A stretch of 64,000 nucleotides of DNA. Source: Takakia lepidozioides (lineage: Eukaryota > Streptophyta > Takakiopsida > Takakiales > Takakiaceae). The notes beneath the pieces were generated by a model. The model saw nothing but the letters and a program-made list of their open reading frames with translations, had not been told where the DNA came from and did no database searches. Below, piece by piece: positions 36,301 through 45,612 of this stretch (positions within the stretch are counted from its first letter, which is position 1; the number at the start of each line of letters is the position of its first letter). Where the stretch lies: assembly GCA_030704615.1 (NCBI GenBank), contig CM060731.1:52824001-52888000 (forward strand). Reading direction: 5' to 3'. The translations under genes and the position numbers were made by a program.

Positions 36301-36498
36301 GGTAGGAAATTATGGACGTCATATTATCTCTCGTCCATTTGACGTGCGTCGATATATTCATAACGTAATACATTTAGATTGTATAAAGAGGGTACCCACA
36401 AGGGGAAGAGGCTCTTATCTATGCTAACTAAGGTATAACTCACGGTTATGATTCAATATGGTTCTTTCCGAAGTGACTCTCATCATTGCAACTTAGCT

Positions 36499-37335
36499 TC
36501 AGAAAAGTATGACATTCAGACCTCCATTCTCGTTCATAACTTCATAGCCACCAGAACGTTCTGCCCCATTAATTGACTGCGCGCAAATGTATGTTAAGGT
36601 ACTCACATAATTTCCTATTGTGCTACATGGCCAACAATCTTTATTTCCACACAGTCCAGCGGAGCAACTGCCAATAGTAATCATGGTTTCGCATTGGCTT
36701 CCCCATCCATTGTCCTGACAACAATCCGTTGAACCAAGATTCCATAAATAATAAATTATTGCCTGGCAGTCTGTAGTCAGAGGGCTAGCTTCAGAAGTCT
36801 GACAGACAGCCTGTGATTCGGCATGTGCTCCTGATACAACCACCACCCGCACACAAACGCAAAGCGATATTTCAGCTGTGAACATGCCCTAGATAAGAAA
36901 GTTGGTGGGATGGATGTGATGTTGTTTCAACCAGGACTGAACAACCTTGGACAATATTAAAATCAGAACCAAATCTTTGACTCTTTTTTCATGGCCGGAA
37001 CAAGGATTGATCACCCAATTTGTGATGTATAATTAATATTAATATCGAATTAAGCAGTTTAGGTGCATACACAAAAGACATGCAAGTCATGTCTCGTTTC
37101 AGTAAGCGGCATATATCCAAATCAAGATCCAGTATGAGATTAGTAGAAGACACATCGTGACAAAGGGCCTAATTTCATGCCAATCGAGATCAGAGCAGCC
37201 ATATCGAGACTTGAAAAAGTAGTAGAAATGAGATAAAAATATGGATTACTATGTGTGGAGGGGATTCAAACCAGTAGCCACAAGAAGCAATAGAAAGACG
37301 CCAAAATTGATCAAAGCAACTCGTGGTAGTGCCAT
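36499..37335 (-). CDS. small cysteine-rich secreted protein, two coding exons
   Basis: Exon 1 is 37335-37272 and exon 2 is 36830-36499; the intron is GT-AG and the split codon (G|GA) joins in phase, giving 131 residues. Exon 1 is a classic signal peptide (MALPRVALINFGVFLLLLVA) with cleavage likely near AHA-ES. The mature part has ten Cys (spacings include DCC, GSCSAGLCG and DCWPC) and no membrane segment, so it should be secreted. SPLTTDCQAII, GSCSAGL and ICAQSINGAERSGGYEV are loosely reminiscent of the Ecp2/Hce2 effector-like fold, but I hold this weakly. A further acceptor (TTTTCTTGCAG) lies 5' of the ATG, pointing to an intron in the 5' UTR, and a TATA box lies upstream. The gene is complete, although everything around it is mobile DNA. 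Confidence 0.72.
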
Positions 37336-37637
37336 GATTGTTTTTATCAAGAACTCGAATAAATCCACCTGCAAGAAAATGTGGGCATATTATTAGCTCG
37401 AATATTGTAGACTTGCTGATTCAGCTATATATTAGCTATAATCTCAGCTATACATAAACAAGACTCCTAACAACCAACAAATGCTGTCAGTAGTTACCAG
37501 AAAACTCGCAAACCTCAAGGCATTGCCCACATACCGTCTCAACACAAAGAGATGCAAGTTGGGCTTGTGAGAGTAGAGCGCTTAGTGCAAACACTTAGAA
37601 AGGGAGCGAAGACTTAGATATGAGGTCTCATGTAGTG

Positions 37638-37645
37638 TATATATA
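37638..37645 (-). promoter_or_regulatory. TATA box of the secreted-protein gene
   Basis: TATATATA within CTATATATACAC on the minus strand. A transcription start about 30 bases downstream (about 37610) would give a short 5' leader exon ending at the donor GAGACG|GTATGTG near 37533, which pairs with the acceptor just before exon 1. Confidence 0.5.
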
Positions 37646-37699
37646 GTAACTTTTCTTGTCTCATGCATGCTAGTCAATATATGAAAAGGTGGTTTGTAA

Positions 37700-38150
37700 T
37701 TTGTTTGTTTTGTTTGTTTTGTTTTGTAACATTGAGATCTCCCAAACTGTGGGCCCCAACCCTGGTGCTCTTCATACATAGGCCTCAACATAGGAGACGC
37801 ACTTGGATACATAGGGGATTGCACCAATGTTGGGCAAATATAGAGTGATTTGGATATCAAAATCCGGATATCCATTTGGATACCAAGGGATCCGGATCCG
37901 TCATCATTTTATTAAAATTGTAATGATTTAAATTGATTAAATAAAAAAAATCCAAAAAAAAAATCTACTATGCATAGTCCGCGCGGATATTAGAAATTCA
38001 GGTTATTGTAATATTCGGTTCGGATCCAATGGATACACTTTTTTCTAATTTGCGGACTCGACGAATATTACAAAAGCTACGATCCGCCCAACACTCGATT
38101 GCACTTGGCCTTAGATGACACTTGACACTTGGACCAATGACACAGACAAT
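37700..38150. repeat. mixed repeats: T-rich tail module, CACTTGG unit, GGATCC module
   Basis: A T/G-rich run (TTTGTTTGTTTTG) followed by GAGATCTCCC is shared with 40500-40580 and looks like the reversed A-rich end of a retroposon. Then come a single CACTTGG unit (37782-37830), the second GGATCCGGAT module (to about 38095) and another CACTTGG scrap. Confidence 0.65.
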
Positions 38151-38259
38151 AATGATTGGCCCTTCATTTGTCGGTTGTGCCTGTTGACATAAATGTACAT
38201 TTGGTTTTGTTGAAATACTGATGTTTGCAATATTGTTTGTATTGTCGATGAGTAAGGAC

Positions 38260-38730
38260 TTTTATCCTATGGGCCGAGAGTTATGGAGTTATAAACAATT
38301 TTGGCGCTAGAAATTCAACTAAATTATAAAATTGAGAGTGTTGGAATGACATTGGAGGTTGGACTTGGGCCTTGACATGGGAAACGTACTTGGATACATA
38401 TGAGATTGCATACTGGGCTTAGATGGGCCTTGACATAGGAGATGCACAGGGGAGACGCACTTGGACACATAGGAGATTGCACTTGAGCTTAAGACGACAC
38501 AGACACTTGGGCCTCTACGTGGAAGATGCACTTTGATACATAGAAGATTGCACTTGGGCTTGGATGGGCCTCGACAAAGGAGATGCACTTGGATGCATAG
38601 GAAATTGCACTTTGTCTTAGATTTGAATTCGTAACACATGGGCCAACGCCATAGGCTACACTAGCGGTCGTACTTGGACCTCGACATAGGAGACGCATTG
38701 GGATACATAGGAGATCTTGCACTTGGGCTT
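38260..38730 (-). repeat. CACTTGG-family repeat array, left arm
   Basis: At least four imperfect units (CACTTGG..CATAGGAGATTGCAC). The outer part 38260-38370 is the reverse complement of 42530-42640 (shared TAATTTAGTTGAATTT and CCAAAATTGTT), so the arrays at 38.3-38.7 and 42.3-42.8 kb face each other as an inverted pair. Confidence 0.8.
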
Positions 38731-39975
38731 AGAGAGAGAAGACTCCGGCCGAAGCCGGCGTAACTAAGAGCCACTTCACCTTGCGGCTATTGTCCCCTGT
38801 CGGGGGTGGGCCCTATAATAAACACAGGTGTCCGGTTGGACACTTAGTAGCCAGGGGGTAGGTATGCTATGGTGTTAGAGAACAAGGGGGGTAGTACCCC
38901 CGAGGGGGCACCCCGGGGGGTGCCCTAGGGGTGTCTAGGGTAATGTTGTGAGGTTTTCGTTTATTGGTGATAATTGTTGTGAGAGAGCGGAGGGTTGTGA
39001 GGTGGATGGCTTGGAAACATTTATGGATAGGGGAGATAGGGATTTGAAAGTTGTTATGCACGTCGTTGGTGAGTGATGGGGATGTTGTGGTAGGATGTAA
39101 GGCAGTCTTGGGTAGACCCTGCACTAGTAGAATATCCGGGCAAAGTCTAGCTGGACATGTGCATGGGTGAGAAATACATGAGCATGGAAGTAGCCATGGT
39201 AGGACAATGTGGTCGGGTGGGCAGCCTTGGTATGTACCTGCGTTAAGGAGTGTGAACCATCTGGTTTCGGCACGGCTAAGAAGTAGTTTGTGGAGATGCC
39301 AAACTGCTTGGTTATGGCGAGTGATATGGAGGCCGTGAATAATGAGGTGTGTGCATTAAAATGTGCTTGCGTTGGTGGCCCATATACTGGGCGTATATGA
39401 ATTTAAGGGTTTGGCGGATTTGTGCATCTGTAGTGGTTTAGGTATTCCAAAAGTGGTTTGATAGTTTACATGGTGTAGTACCGTGGATTGTGTCCATTCT
39501 GAATGTGGACCTTAGTATGGCTAATTCATGATGCAATAGCTTGTTTGTTGGCTTCCCAGGAGAGGGTGGCAAGGATGTTTGCGAACAGGTCTGGGTGCGG
39601 GTGGGTCTGGGACGTGGGTATGAACCAAAATAGGTGAGTGTGGGCGATGTGAATAGGGTCGTCAGATGCGATTACAGGAGGCTTAGAGGCGCCGGCTTTG
39701 GGAAGTAAGTCGGCAACATCGTTGCCATGTATCCCGGTGTGCGAGCGGACTTTGCGGAAGTGGATGGGGTGGGATTTAGAGAGAGTTAATTGAACAATGG
39801 CAGTGATAAGGTTGCGGTCGGGGTGGTGGTGTTGGGATGAAGGGCGAGCGATGTGGTTCCTGATAAGGAAGAGTGAAGTAAGACCGTTGGTGAAAATATA
39901 GTAGAGGGAAGGGAAAACATCCAGCCTTGATAGGGCCTCATAGATTGCCATAAGTTCAGTACGTAAAATTGTGGC
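38731..39975 (-). mobile_element. 5'-truncated LINE with RNase H domain
   Basis: The minus frame from 39975 carries an RNase H domain: the glutamate of LRTELMAIYEAL, the second acidic position in YIFTNG (normally TDG, so Asp has become Asn) and the HTGIHGNDVADLL signature. After a gap with a CxxC-type region, the frame continues at 39124-38867. The 3' end runs through AGGTGAAGTGGCTC and a GCCGGCTTCGGCCGG hairpin to a TCTTCTCTCTCT tail at 38731. Both ends abut CACTTGG repeat, so the copy landed inside that array; the reverse transcriptase part is absent. Non-LTR elements truncate at the 5' end in this way. Confidence 0.85.
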
Positions 39976-40505
39976 GGGGCCAATGACACAGGCTACCCTA
40001 GAGGTCGCATTTGGGCCTCGACATAGGAGACGCATTTGGATACATAGGAGATTGCACTTGGGCTTAGATGAAACTTGACACTTGGGCCAACGGCACATGC
40101 TATCCTAGATAGGAGATATGGAATTTCAAGTACTTTTGGTTGCTGAAAATTAGTGAAAAGTAGCAAAGTGGGCTTTCTTGGAACAATGATTGGATACATT
40201 ACTACTCAATAAATTCATGGAAAAAAATAAATTGGTTTTTCATTCTTTGTAACTAAAAAACATCCAACTTCATTTTACTAAATCGATTTCAATTCTTCAC
40301 ACATGGGCCTCGACATAGGAGACGCAGAGAGAGAAGACTCCGACTGAAGCCGGTGTAGCTGAGAGCCATGTCACCTTGCAATGACTGCCTCCCACCGGAG
40401 ACCCACTTGGATACATGGGGGATTGCACTTGGACTTAGATGACACTAAACACTTGGGCCAACGACACAGGCTACCCTAGTCAATATATGAAGCAAGCTAG
40501 TTTGT
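39976..40505 (-). repeat. CACTTGG-family repeat continuing beyond the LINE
   Basis: Units at 39976-40117 and 40295-40505 (GGCCTCGACATAGGAGACGC), interrupted by about 180 bases related to 44700-44850 (GCAAAGTGGGCTTTC reads as its reverse complement there). Confidence 0.75.
40327..40396 (-). mobile_element. 70-base LINE-tail insertion
   Basis: It holds the LINE 3' end only (GAGAGAAGACTCCGACTGAA ... TCACCTTGCAATG). It is flanked by a direct repeat, GGAGACGCA at 40318-40326 and GGAGACCCA at 40397-40405, which is the interrupted CACTTGG unit. One mismatch has accumulated in the duplication. Confidence 0.75.
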
Positions 40506-40664
40506 TTGTTTGTTTGTTTTTTTTTTTTGTAGCGCTGAGATCTCCCTAACTGTGGGTGCCCCAGCCCTGTCTCTTCTGCTTCTCCTTTTAAGATAATAGC
40601 GTCTTCAATGCGCTATGGGCCCCGCCAATATGGCCCATGGGGTCAGCTCCTAAGACCAGCGCCC

Positions 40665-40885
40665 ATCCACCGGGTCCGCTGAAGGGTCCATTGGATAGTC
40701 TAGTTTGTTTTGGATCAGGATCTGCTGGAGGGTCCAGTGACTTTCCAGAGTCCGCTAGAGAGGGTCCACTCCGCATGCTAGTCCACTCTGCAGTCTAGTC
40801 CGCTGGAGGGTCCACTCTACATGCAGAGTGGATTGTGAGTCTGCTGGAGGGTCTGCGCATGAGTCCGCTGGAAGGTCCGCCGCCG
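40665..40885. repeat. minisatellite of GTCCGCTGGAGGGTCCA units
   Basis: Six imperfect copies of the 17-base word at irregular 30-50 base spacing, with GCATGCAGAGTGGA words between them. It resembles subterminal repeats of a mobile element more than coding DNA. Confidence 0.6.
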
Positions 40886-41164
40886 CAAAAGAACATGGAC
40901 TTAGGAAAATTTCAGAAAGAAACCATACATAATATATATTCAATAACACACACTAATGCCACAGTACCACCTGATAAGAATTGATCATCAAACCTCATAC
41001 TCACTATTCATTGCTGTTTACCACCCAAGTGTCCGCTACTTTTTGCAAACCTTTGAAACAACTAATGTTTTATGTGCATTACCAGAGCTTGTATGCTTGT
41101 CATCTCTTGGTTGGGATGTATCGCAACAGATTGGCTTGCCCGGTAGACCCAACAACGGACTGGC

Positions 41165-41246
41165 TTGCCTAACAGATTTTTAGACAGCCTATCTACAACT
41201 ACCATGATGCAGTCATGGACATTCTTGGTCCTGGGCAAAGCCATGA
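41165..41246 (-). mobile_element. Ty3/gypsy integrase fragment
   Basis: The peptide ALPRTKNVHDCIMVVVDRLS matches the start of the gypsy-type integrase core, where LPRTKxGxDSIxVVVDRLSK with the first catalytic Asp is typical. The frame is lost on both sides. Confidence 0.75.
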
Positions 41247-41269
41247 TCAGACTGAGCCTCAGTGGACCC

Positions 41270-42280
41270 TCTGACGGGTACGAGCGCTCCCACTTGTCGC
41301 GCACCTCCTTTCGGTAAGCTCCCCTTCACGTCATAGTTACTCGCTTTGATGCGCGCGCCTGACTCCCAAATTGGCCGCCGGGCCAACTTGGAGCTTCGGC
41401 TGCTCACCGGGACATAACGGTCCCCCTTCGCTCCCCACTAAACCCTCCACCTATTTGGGACTAGGAGAATTCCCTTTGGTAGATGGCAGTCCGGAATAGC
41501 TCCCCACTCTTTGGTCGCTTTCCGGCTCGCTCGCTTACTCACTAGTTTTTGGTCACCAATGGGCTTGCACCGTTCTCGGGGTTACTACTCCCTATATATA
41601 CTTCTGTAGCTGTCCGCGGGGGTTTCACAACCAGCCATGCCATTTTATGGCGAACCACCACGAAAACCCTCGACTCCCGGTGATGAGTCGCGGTGAGTCT
41701 TGGCCCACTCACCACGGCCCCTATGGACCGTGATGAGTCCCAAGACTCCCCACGACTCCTACCACGAGGTCTCCGCCCCCATGGTGAGTCCTATGCCACC
41801 CCCACTAAGTCCCGCTAAGCTACCACCACCCCTTGTGGAGCCACCCCCACCACAACCCGGTGTGCGGGGCTCCACCTAGTGAGCGCCTCTGCCTCCTTGA
41901 GTGCCTTGGGCACTCAAGGGTGCTTCAGCCCCCCATACCTATCACTGCCGCTGCCCCCACCACAGGGGCAGCCCCTCATGTGTCCCGACCCCCTGCCCTC
42001 AAGGCAAAGGGCCGCGACACCACTGCTACACATGGGCCCCGCCATAGGCACACGCGTGCGCATTGAAGACGCTATTATCTTTCACTGAGAAGCGTCTCTT
42101 CTAGGCTACACGTATTTCAATTCTTGTGAATTCATCCACTAAGTGGCTTTGCTCGGCCGATTTTTAGTCAGGGACAAATCCCCATCGCTCTGCGGGTCTT
42201 TGGTTCTACAAGGTTATTTTTTTCTTGACTAGTAAAGTGATCTAAATGGCTCCACTCGCAAGCCTTTTCTATATATACTA
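41270..42280. other. LTR-like or retrotransposon-derived DNA, no gene
   Basis: GC-rich DNA with a TATA box (CTATATATACTTC near 41591), then Ser/Pro-coding low-complexity sequence with repeated CACCACGG and GATGAGTCC words (41660-41800). It could be LTR plus leader of the gypsy element whose integrase scrap lies to the left, in the other orientation. I cannot define ends. Confidence 0.35.
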
Positions 42281-42284
42281 GGGT

Positions 42285-42840
42285 CGCCTGTGCCGTTGGC
42301 CCAAGTGTCCAATGTCATCTAAGCAATCTCCTATGTATCCAAGTGCATCTCCTATGTCTAGACCCAAGTGCGACCTCCATGGTAGCCCGTGCCATTGGCC
42401 CATGTGTGAAGAATTGAAATCTTAGACAAGCGCAATTTCCTACGTATCCAAGTGCATCTTCTATATTAAGGCCTGGGCACCTAAGCCCAAGTGCAATCTC
42501 CTATGTACCCAAGTGCTTCTCTCATGTAGAAGCCCAAGTGTGACCTCCAGTGTCATTCGGCTAACACTTAAATTTTGTAATTTAGTTGAATTTTCAACGA
42601 CCAAAATTGTTCATATTTCTATAATCCTCGGCCCAAATTTTCGCTAAGGTAGCTTGTACCATTGGCCCAAGTGTCCAACGTCATCAGCTAAGTCCAATTG
42701 CAATCCCCTATGTATCCAACAACGTCTTCTTTGTTGAGGCCCAAGTGTAACCTTTAAGGTAGCCTGAGCCGTTGGCCCAGGTGTCCAAAGTCATCAAAGT
42801 CCAAGTGCAATCCCCTATGTATCCAAAGACCCTGCAGTTT
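42285..42840 (+). repeat. CACTTGG-family repeat array, right arm
   Basis: The same units as at 38.3 and 40.0 kb but in the opposite orientation (CCAAGTGCAATCTCCTATGT, GGCCCAAGTGCGACCTC). Confidence 0.8.
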
Positions 42841-42865
42841 GGGAGATCTAGGGTAGCATACACTA

Positions 42866-43945
42866 CATGAAAGGGGGGGGGGGGGGGGGGGTTTCACGAC
42901 ACCGGGACGTCGCTAAATCCCCTTTTTGGGGCAAGATAGAAGCCCCAGATTGCGACGCCCGGGCGTCGCAGCGGCGCGGCTAGAAATATCGTCGCTAATT
43001 TGCGACGTAGGGGGTCGCTAGGTAACGATGGGGCGACTTGCAACCACCGGACATCACAAATTTATAATTTTTAAAAAAAAATCTGCGATGCCGCATTAGC
43101 GACGTCCGGGGTCGCAAAGTGCGATCCCCGGACATCGTAATTTAGGGGGCCCGTACATTTGAATTTAGGTGGGAAAATTTGAACTTAAAAATTTGAATTT
43201 GAATTTCACAATTATTGACCATTGACTCCAGTTGTGTCCAATGGCAGTACGTTCATTGTTTTACATATATTAGGCAATGCATACTTGAACTTATGATCTC
43301 CACGTTATATCATTTCTAAGACACTACAGACTAACAAACACACCTACGATATATCTATGTATCACAAAAGCAGTCTAAGAATTTATATACATATCAAGAT
43401 TACTTTCAAGTTCTTTTTAAAGGGGTTTCTCTTGTGACGTCGGGGAGTTGCAACATCCGCAGTCTTAGTGCCCAGCCCTAGCCCCAGCCCCAGTGTCGTT
43501 GCCATTGTTGCAGCCCCAGCGCTACGCGCATCGAGGTCCCTGTGATGCCCTAATTTGGCTACGACACCGTTGTGACCCTCTGTGGCGACGCCGTTGCGAC
43601 CCCCTGATGTCGCAGTGTTGGGCGCCCCCAACGATGCTTTTGTGACGTTGGGAGGGCCGGAAGGCCCCAAAAAAAGAAAAAGAAAAAAACCTTTGTGGCG
43701 ACGTCATTGCAACCTCCCGACGTCGCAGTGTTGGAAGCCCCAGCGACGCATTTGCTACGCCTGGGGGTTGCAAGAAAAAAAAAACCCGTCGCAACCCCCC
43801 GTGGCGACGCACCACCGTCGCCTGTCCCAACGCCCTTGGGGCCCCCTTTCCCCCTTCATGCCACCTTGCAACAGCTGAGCGTCGTAGCGGGGGATTGCGA
43901 CGCTCGGGCGCCACGGGGGTGGCGTCGCAGGCCCAACGTGGGTAT
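42866..43945 (+). mobile_element. CACTA-like element with GCGACG sub-repeats
   Basis: The left end CACTACATGAAA resembles the CACTACAAGAAA terminus of En/Spm (CACTA) transposons and is followed by a run of about 19 G. Dense short sub-repeats then appear in both orientations (GCGACGTCGG, GTCGCAA, GACGTCGC) at 42895-43140 and again at 43430-43935, as in CACTA subterminal regions. The middle (43140-43430) is A/T-rich and unrelated. No transposase is seen and the right terminus is not recognisable, so this is a non-autonomous or truncated copy. Confidence 0.55.
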
Positions 43946-43964
43946 GTTTTATGTCGATTTTTAG

Positions 43965-44034
43965 GCAGATATTGATTAAAGGTAAATTTTGTGCCTTCCA
44001 AGCAGGGATATGGGTTCGATTCCTGTTATTCGCA
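43965..44034 (+). pseudogene. nuclear copy of mitochondrial tRNA-Gly(UCC)
   Basis: A cloverleaf-like sequence: acceptor GCAGATA/TATTCGC with one mismatch, D-arm with GGTAAA, anticodon loop CTTCCAA giving UCC, and T-arm GGGTTCGATTCC. It lies 29 bases before the rps4 relic, so both came in one mitochondrial segment. The weakened stems argue against function. Confidence 0.75.
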
Positions 44035-44062
44035 ATGGCTAAAAAAACCAAGTCAACTTCAT

Positions 44063-44435
44063 ATGCTTACATCGAGATTTAAAAGTTGTCATCGAATTTC
44101 AGAAAATGTTTGGCAGACTAAAAAACTTACTCAAAGACAAAAAGCCATTATTTTGCAGCTTCGAAGAAAACAAATAAAAAAAATTTGATTTTTCCAAACA
44201 ATTACAAACTATACAAAAGTTGCCATTTTTTTTTATGGAAATTTACCCATTAGAAAGAGGCAAAGGTCTAAAACGCACACTTATCTGGATATAAAAAATA
44301 GTTTGTTATTCGATAGAGAAAAAAGATTGGACGTTATTCCGGTTCGTCCTAATTCTCGTTCAACTATTTTTCAAGCAAGACAGCTAATAAGTCATAAAGA
44401 GATTTGTGTCAATTACGAAATGGTAGGGGGTTGCG
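44063..44435 (+). pseudogene. rps4: nuclear copy of mitochondrial rps4 (5' half)
   Basis: Reading from the ATG at 44063: TSRFKSCHRISENVWQTKK, then FSKQLQTIQK, then YGNLPIRKRQRSKTH, then EKRLDVIPVRPNS and FQARQLISHKEICVNYEM. This is the N-terminal half of the ribosomal protein S4 of plant mitochondria, close to bryophyte wording. Frameshifts near 44180 and 44225 break it, and it ends at about 44435, where unrelated DNA begins. S4 is a primary rRNA-binding protein of the small subunit; this copy is dead. A second copy of its end is at 18883. Confidence 0.9.
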
Positions 44436-44479
44436 GCTGACGTCATTAAACCCCCCCTCCATTTGCAGTAGTGATGTGT

Positions 44480-44610
44480 CATTGGCACATGTGTGACGAA
44501 TTGAAATCTAAGCCCAAGTGCAATCTCCTATGTATCCAAGTGCGTCTCCAATGTAGAGGCCCAAGTGCGACCGTCCAATGTCACCTAAGCCCAAGTGCAA
44601 TCCAAAGCCC
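44480..44610 (+). repeat. CACTTGG-family repeat next to the mitochondrial segment
   Basis: CATTGGCACATGTGTGACGA leads into AAGCCCAAGTGCAATCTCC. The same order (CATTGGCCCATGTGTGAAG, then CAAGTGC words) is seen at 42390. Confidence 0.75.
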
Positions 44611-45300
44611 ACTTTGCTATTTTTGCAATATCCCATGTTGAGGCTTTATATATTGATATATCCATTTTGCTATGTTTCGCGAATTTGCTCTTGGAAAGCC
44701 CACTTTGCTAATTTATTGCTTTTCATGAATTTTCTGTGATAAAAAACACTTCTCCCACATGAAGGGCGAATCATTGCTATAGGAAAGTCCATTTTGCTAT
44801 TTTTTTCGCGAATTTCCAAAGACCAAAAGTACTGGAAATTTGACATCTCCCACACTGCAGGTTCGAAAATCATGAGACCAAACCGGTGCACCCCTCCTCA
44901 TCGAGGGCTTTCCAACGGTACCAAGCACTAACCCCGTCGTGTAACCCAATGTAACCCCAAGTGGAGTTACACACCTCGTTGTGTAACCCGGCTGGAGTTT
45001 ACACTCCTTCAGTTCCATGTCGCTCTCAAGGGGAAGATTTGACATGCTGGAAACGGGTGTACCATCGTGTCAGAGGTTGCAAGTGTGCATTAAGCTATTA
45101 CATTATTCATATTATCTTCCAATTAGTCCCGCACTTATAAAGTTCAGCCTGGCTTCCATCCCCTTTCTATTATTACACAAAAAATAAAAAACAGTAATGT
45201 GAAGTCCCAGCCCAACCCAGGTCCAGTTGAAACTTCCATTAATTACTGGATGGTGCTTCAGGCTGACTTACAGCCTTGAGATGTACAGTTTGTAGTTGCA
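44611..45300. other. A/T-rich repeat-derived DNA before UBP14
   Basis: CCACTTTGCTA words are shared with about 40120-40190 in reverse. Short inverted GTTACAC/GTGTAAC words occur at 44938-45000. No gene seen. Confidence 0.45.
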
Positions 45301-45312
45301 AACGGTATGGAA

Positions 45313-45407
45313 GAAGAAGAAGACTCCGGCCGAAGCCTGAGTAAGTAAGAGCCACTTTGCCTTGCGGCTACTGCCCCTTTTCAGGGGTGGGCCCTATGTA
45401 AGAATGC
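45313..45407 (-). mobile_element. 95-base LINE-tail insertion with perfect target-site duplication
   Basis: AACGGTATGGAA stands at 45301-45312 and again at 45408-45419. Between them lies only the 3' end of the LINE at 38.7 kb (reading on the minus strand: GGGCCCACCCC ... GCAAGGCAAAGTGGCTC ... CGGCCGGAGTC and a TCTTCTTCTTC tail). It lies about 200 bases upstream of the UBP14 start. Confidence 0.88.
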
Positions 45408-45554
45408 AACGGTATGGAATGTTTGTGGCATAGACCTACTTAATGTCTGATGATCGGACTATGTTTACACGACGATGGTATTCCAGTTACACAGCACAAA
45501 ACCCAAAACCCTAAAGTTGGTGTGAACAACGCTGAACGTCTTGTGCGGCCCTAT

Positions 45555-45563
45555 AAACCCTAA
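45555..45563 (+). promoter_or_regulatory. telomere-box-like motif upstream of UBP14
   Basis: AAACCCTAA within CTATAAACCCTAATAAG, 50 bases before the ATG; a related AAACCCTAAAG lies 45 bases further up. Such boxes are common near the start sites of plant housekeeping genes. Confidence 0.45.
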
Positions 45564-45612
45564 TAAGTGAAGAAGAGCAAGACAGAGGAGACGCTCGAGA
45601 GTGGCGTGCAAG

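Noticed and set aside
38319-38639. Cys-rich 106-codon frame repeating PKCNLLCIQVHLLCRGP.
   Set aside because: It is the translation of the CACTTGG repeat units, not a gene.
41660-41800. GATGAGTC words near GAAA suggested a hammerhead ribozyme (retrozyme).
   Set aside because: The core base before TGATGA is G, not C, and the stems and the order of GAAA do not fit; the words occur in low-complexity repeats.
43522-44001. 159-codon frame rich in Arg and Ala.
   Set aside because: It is the GCGACG sub-repeat of the CACTA-like element read in one frame.
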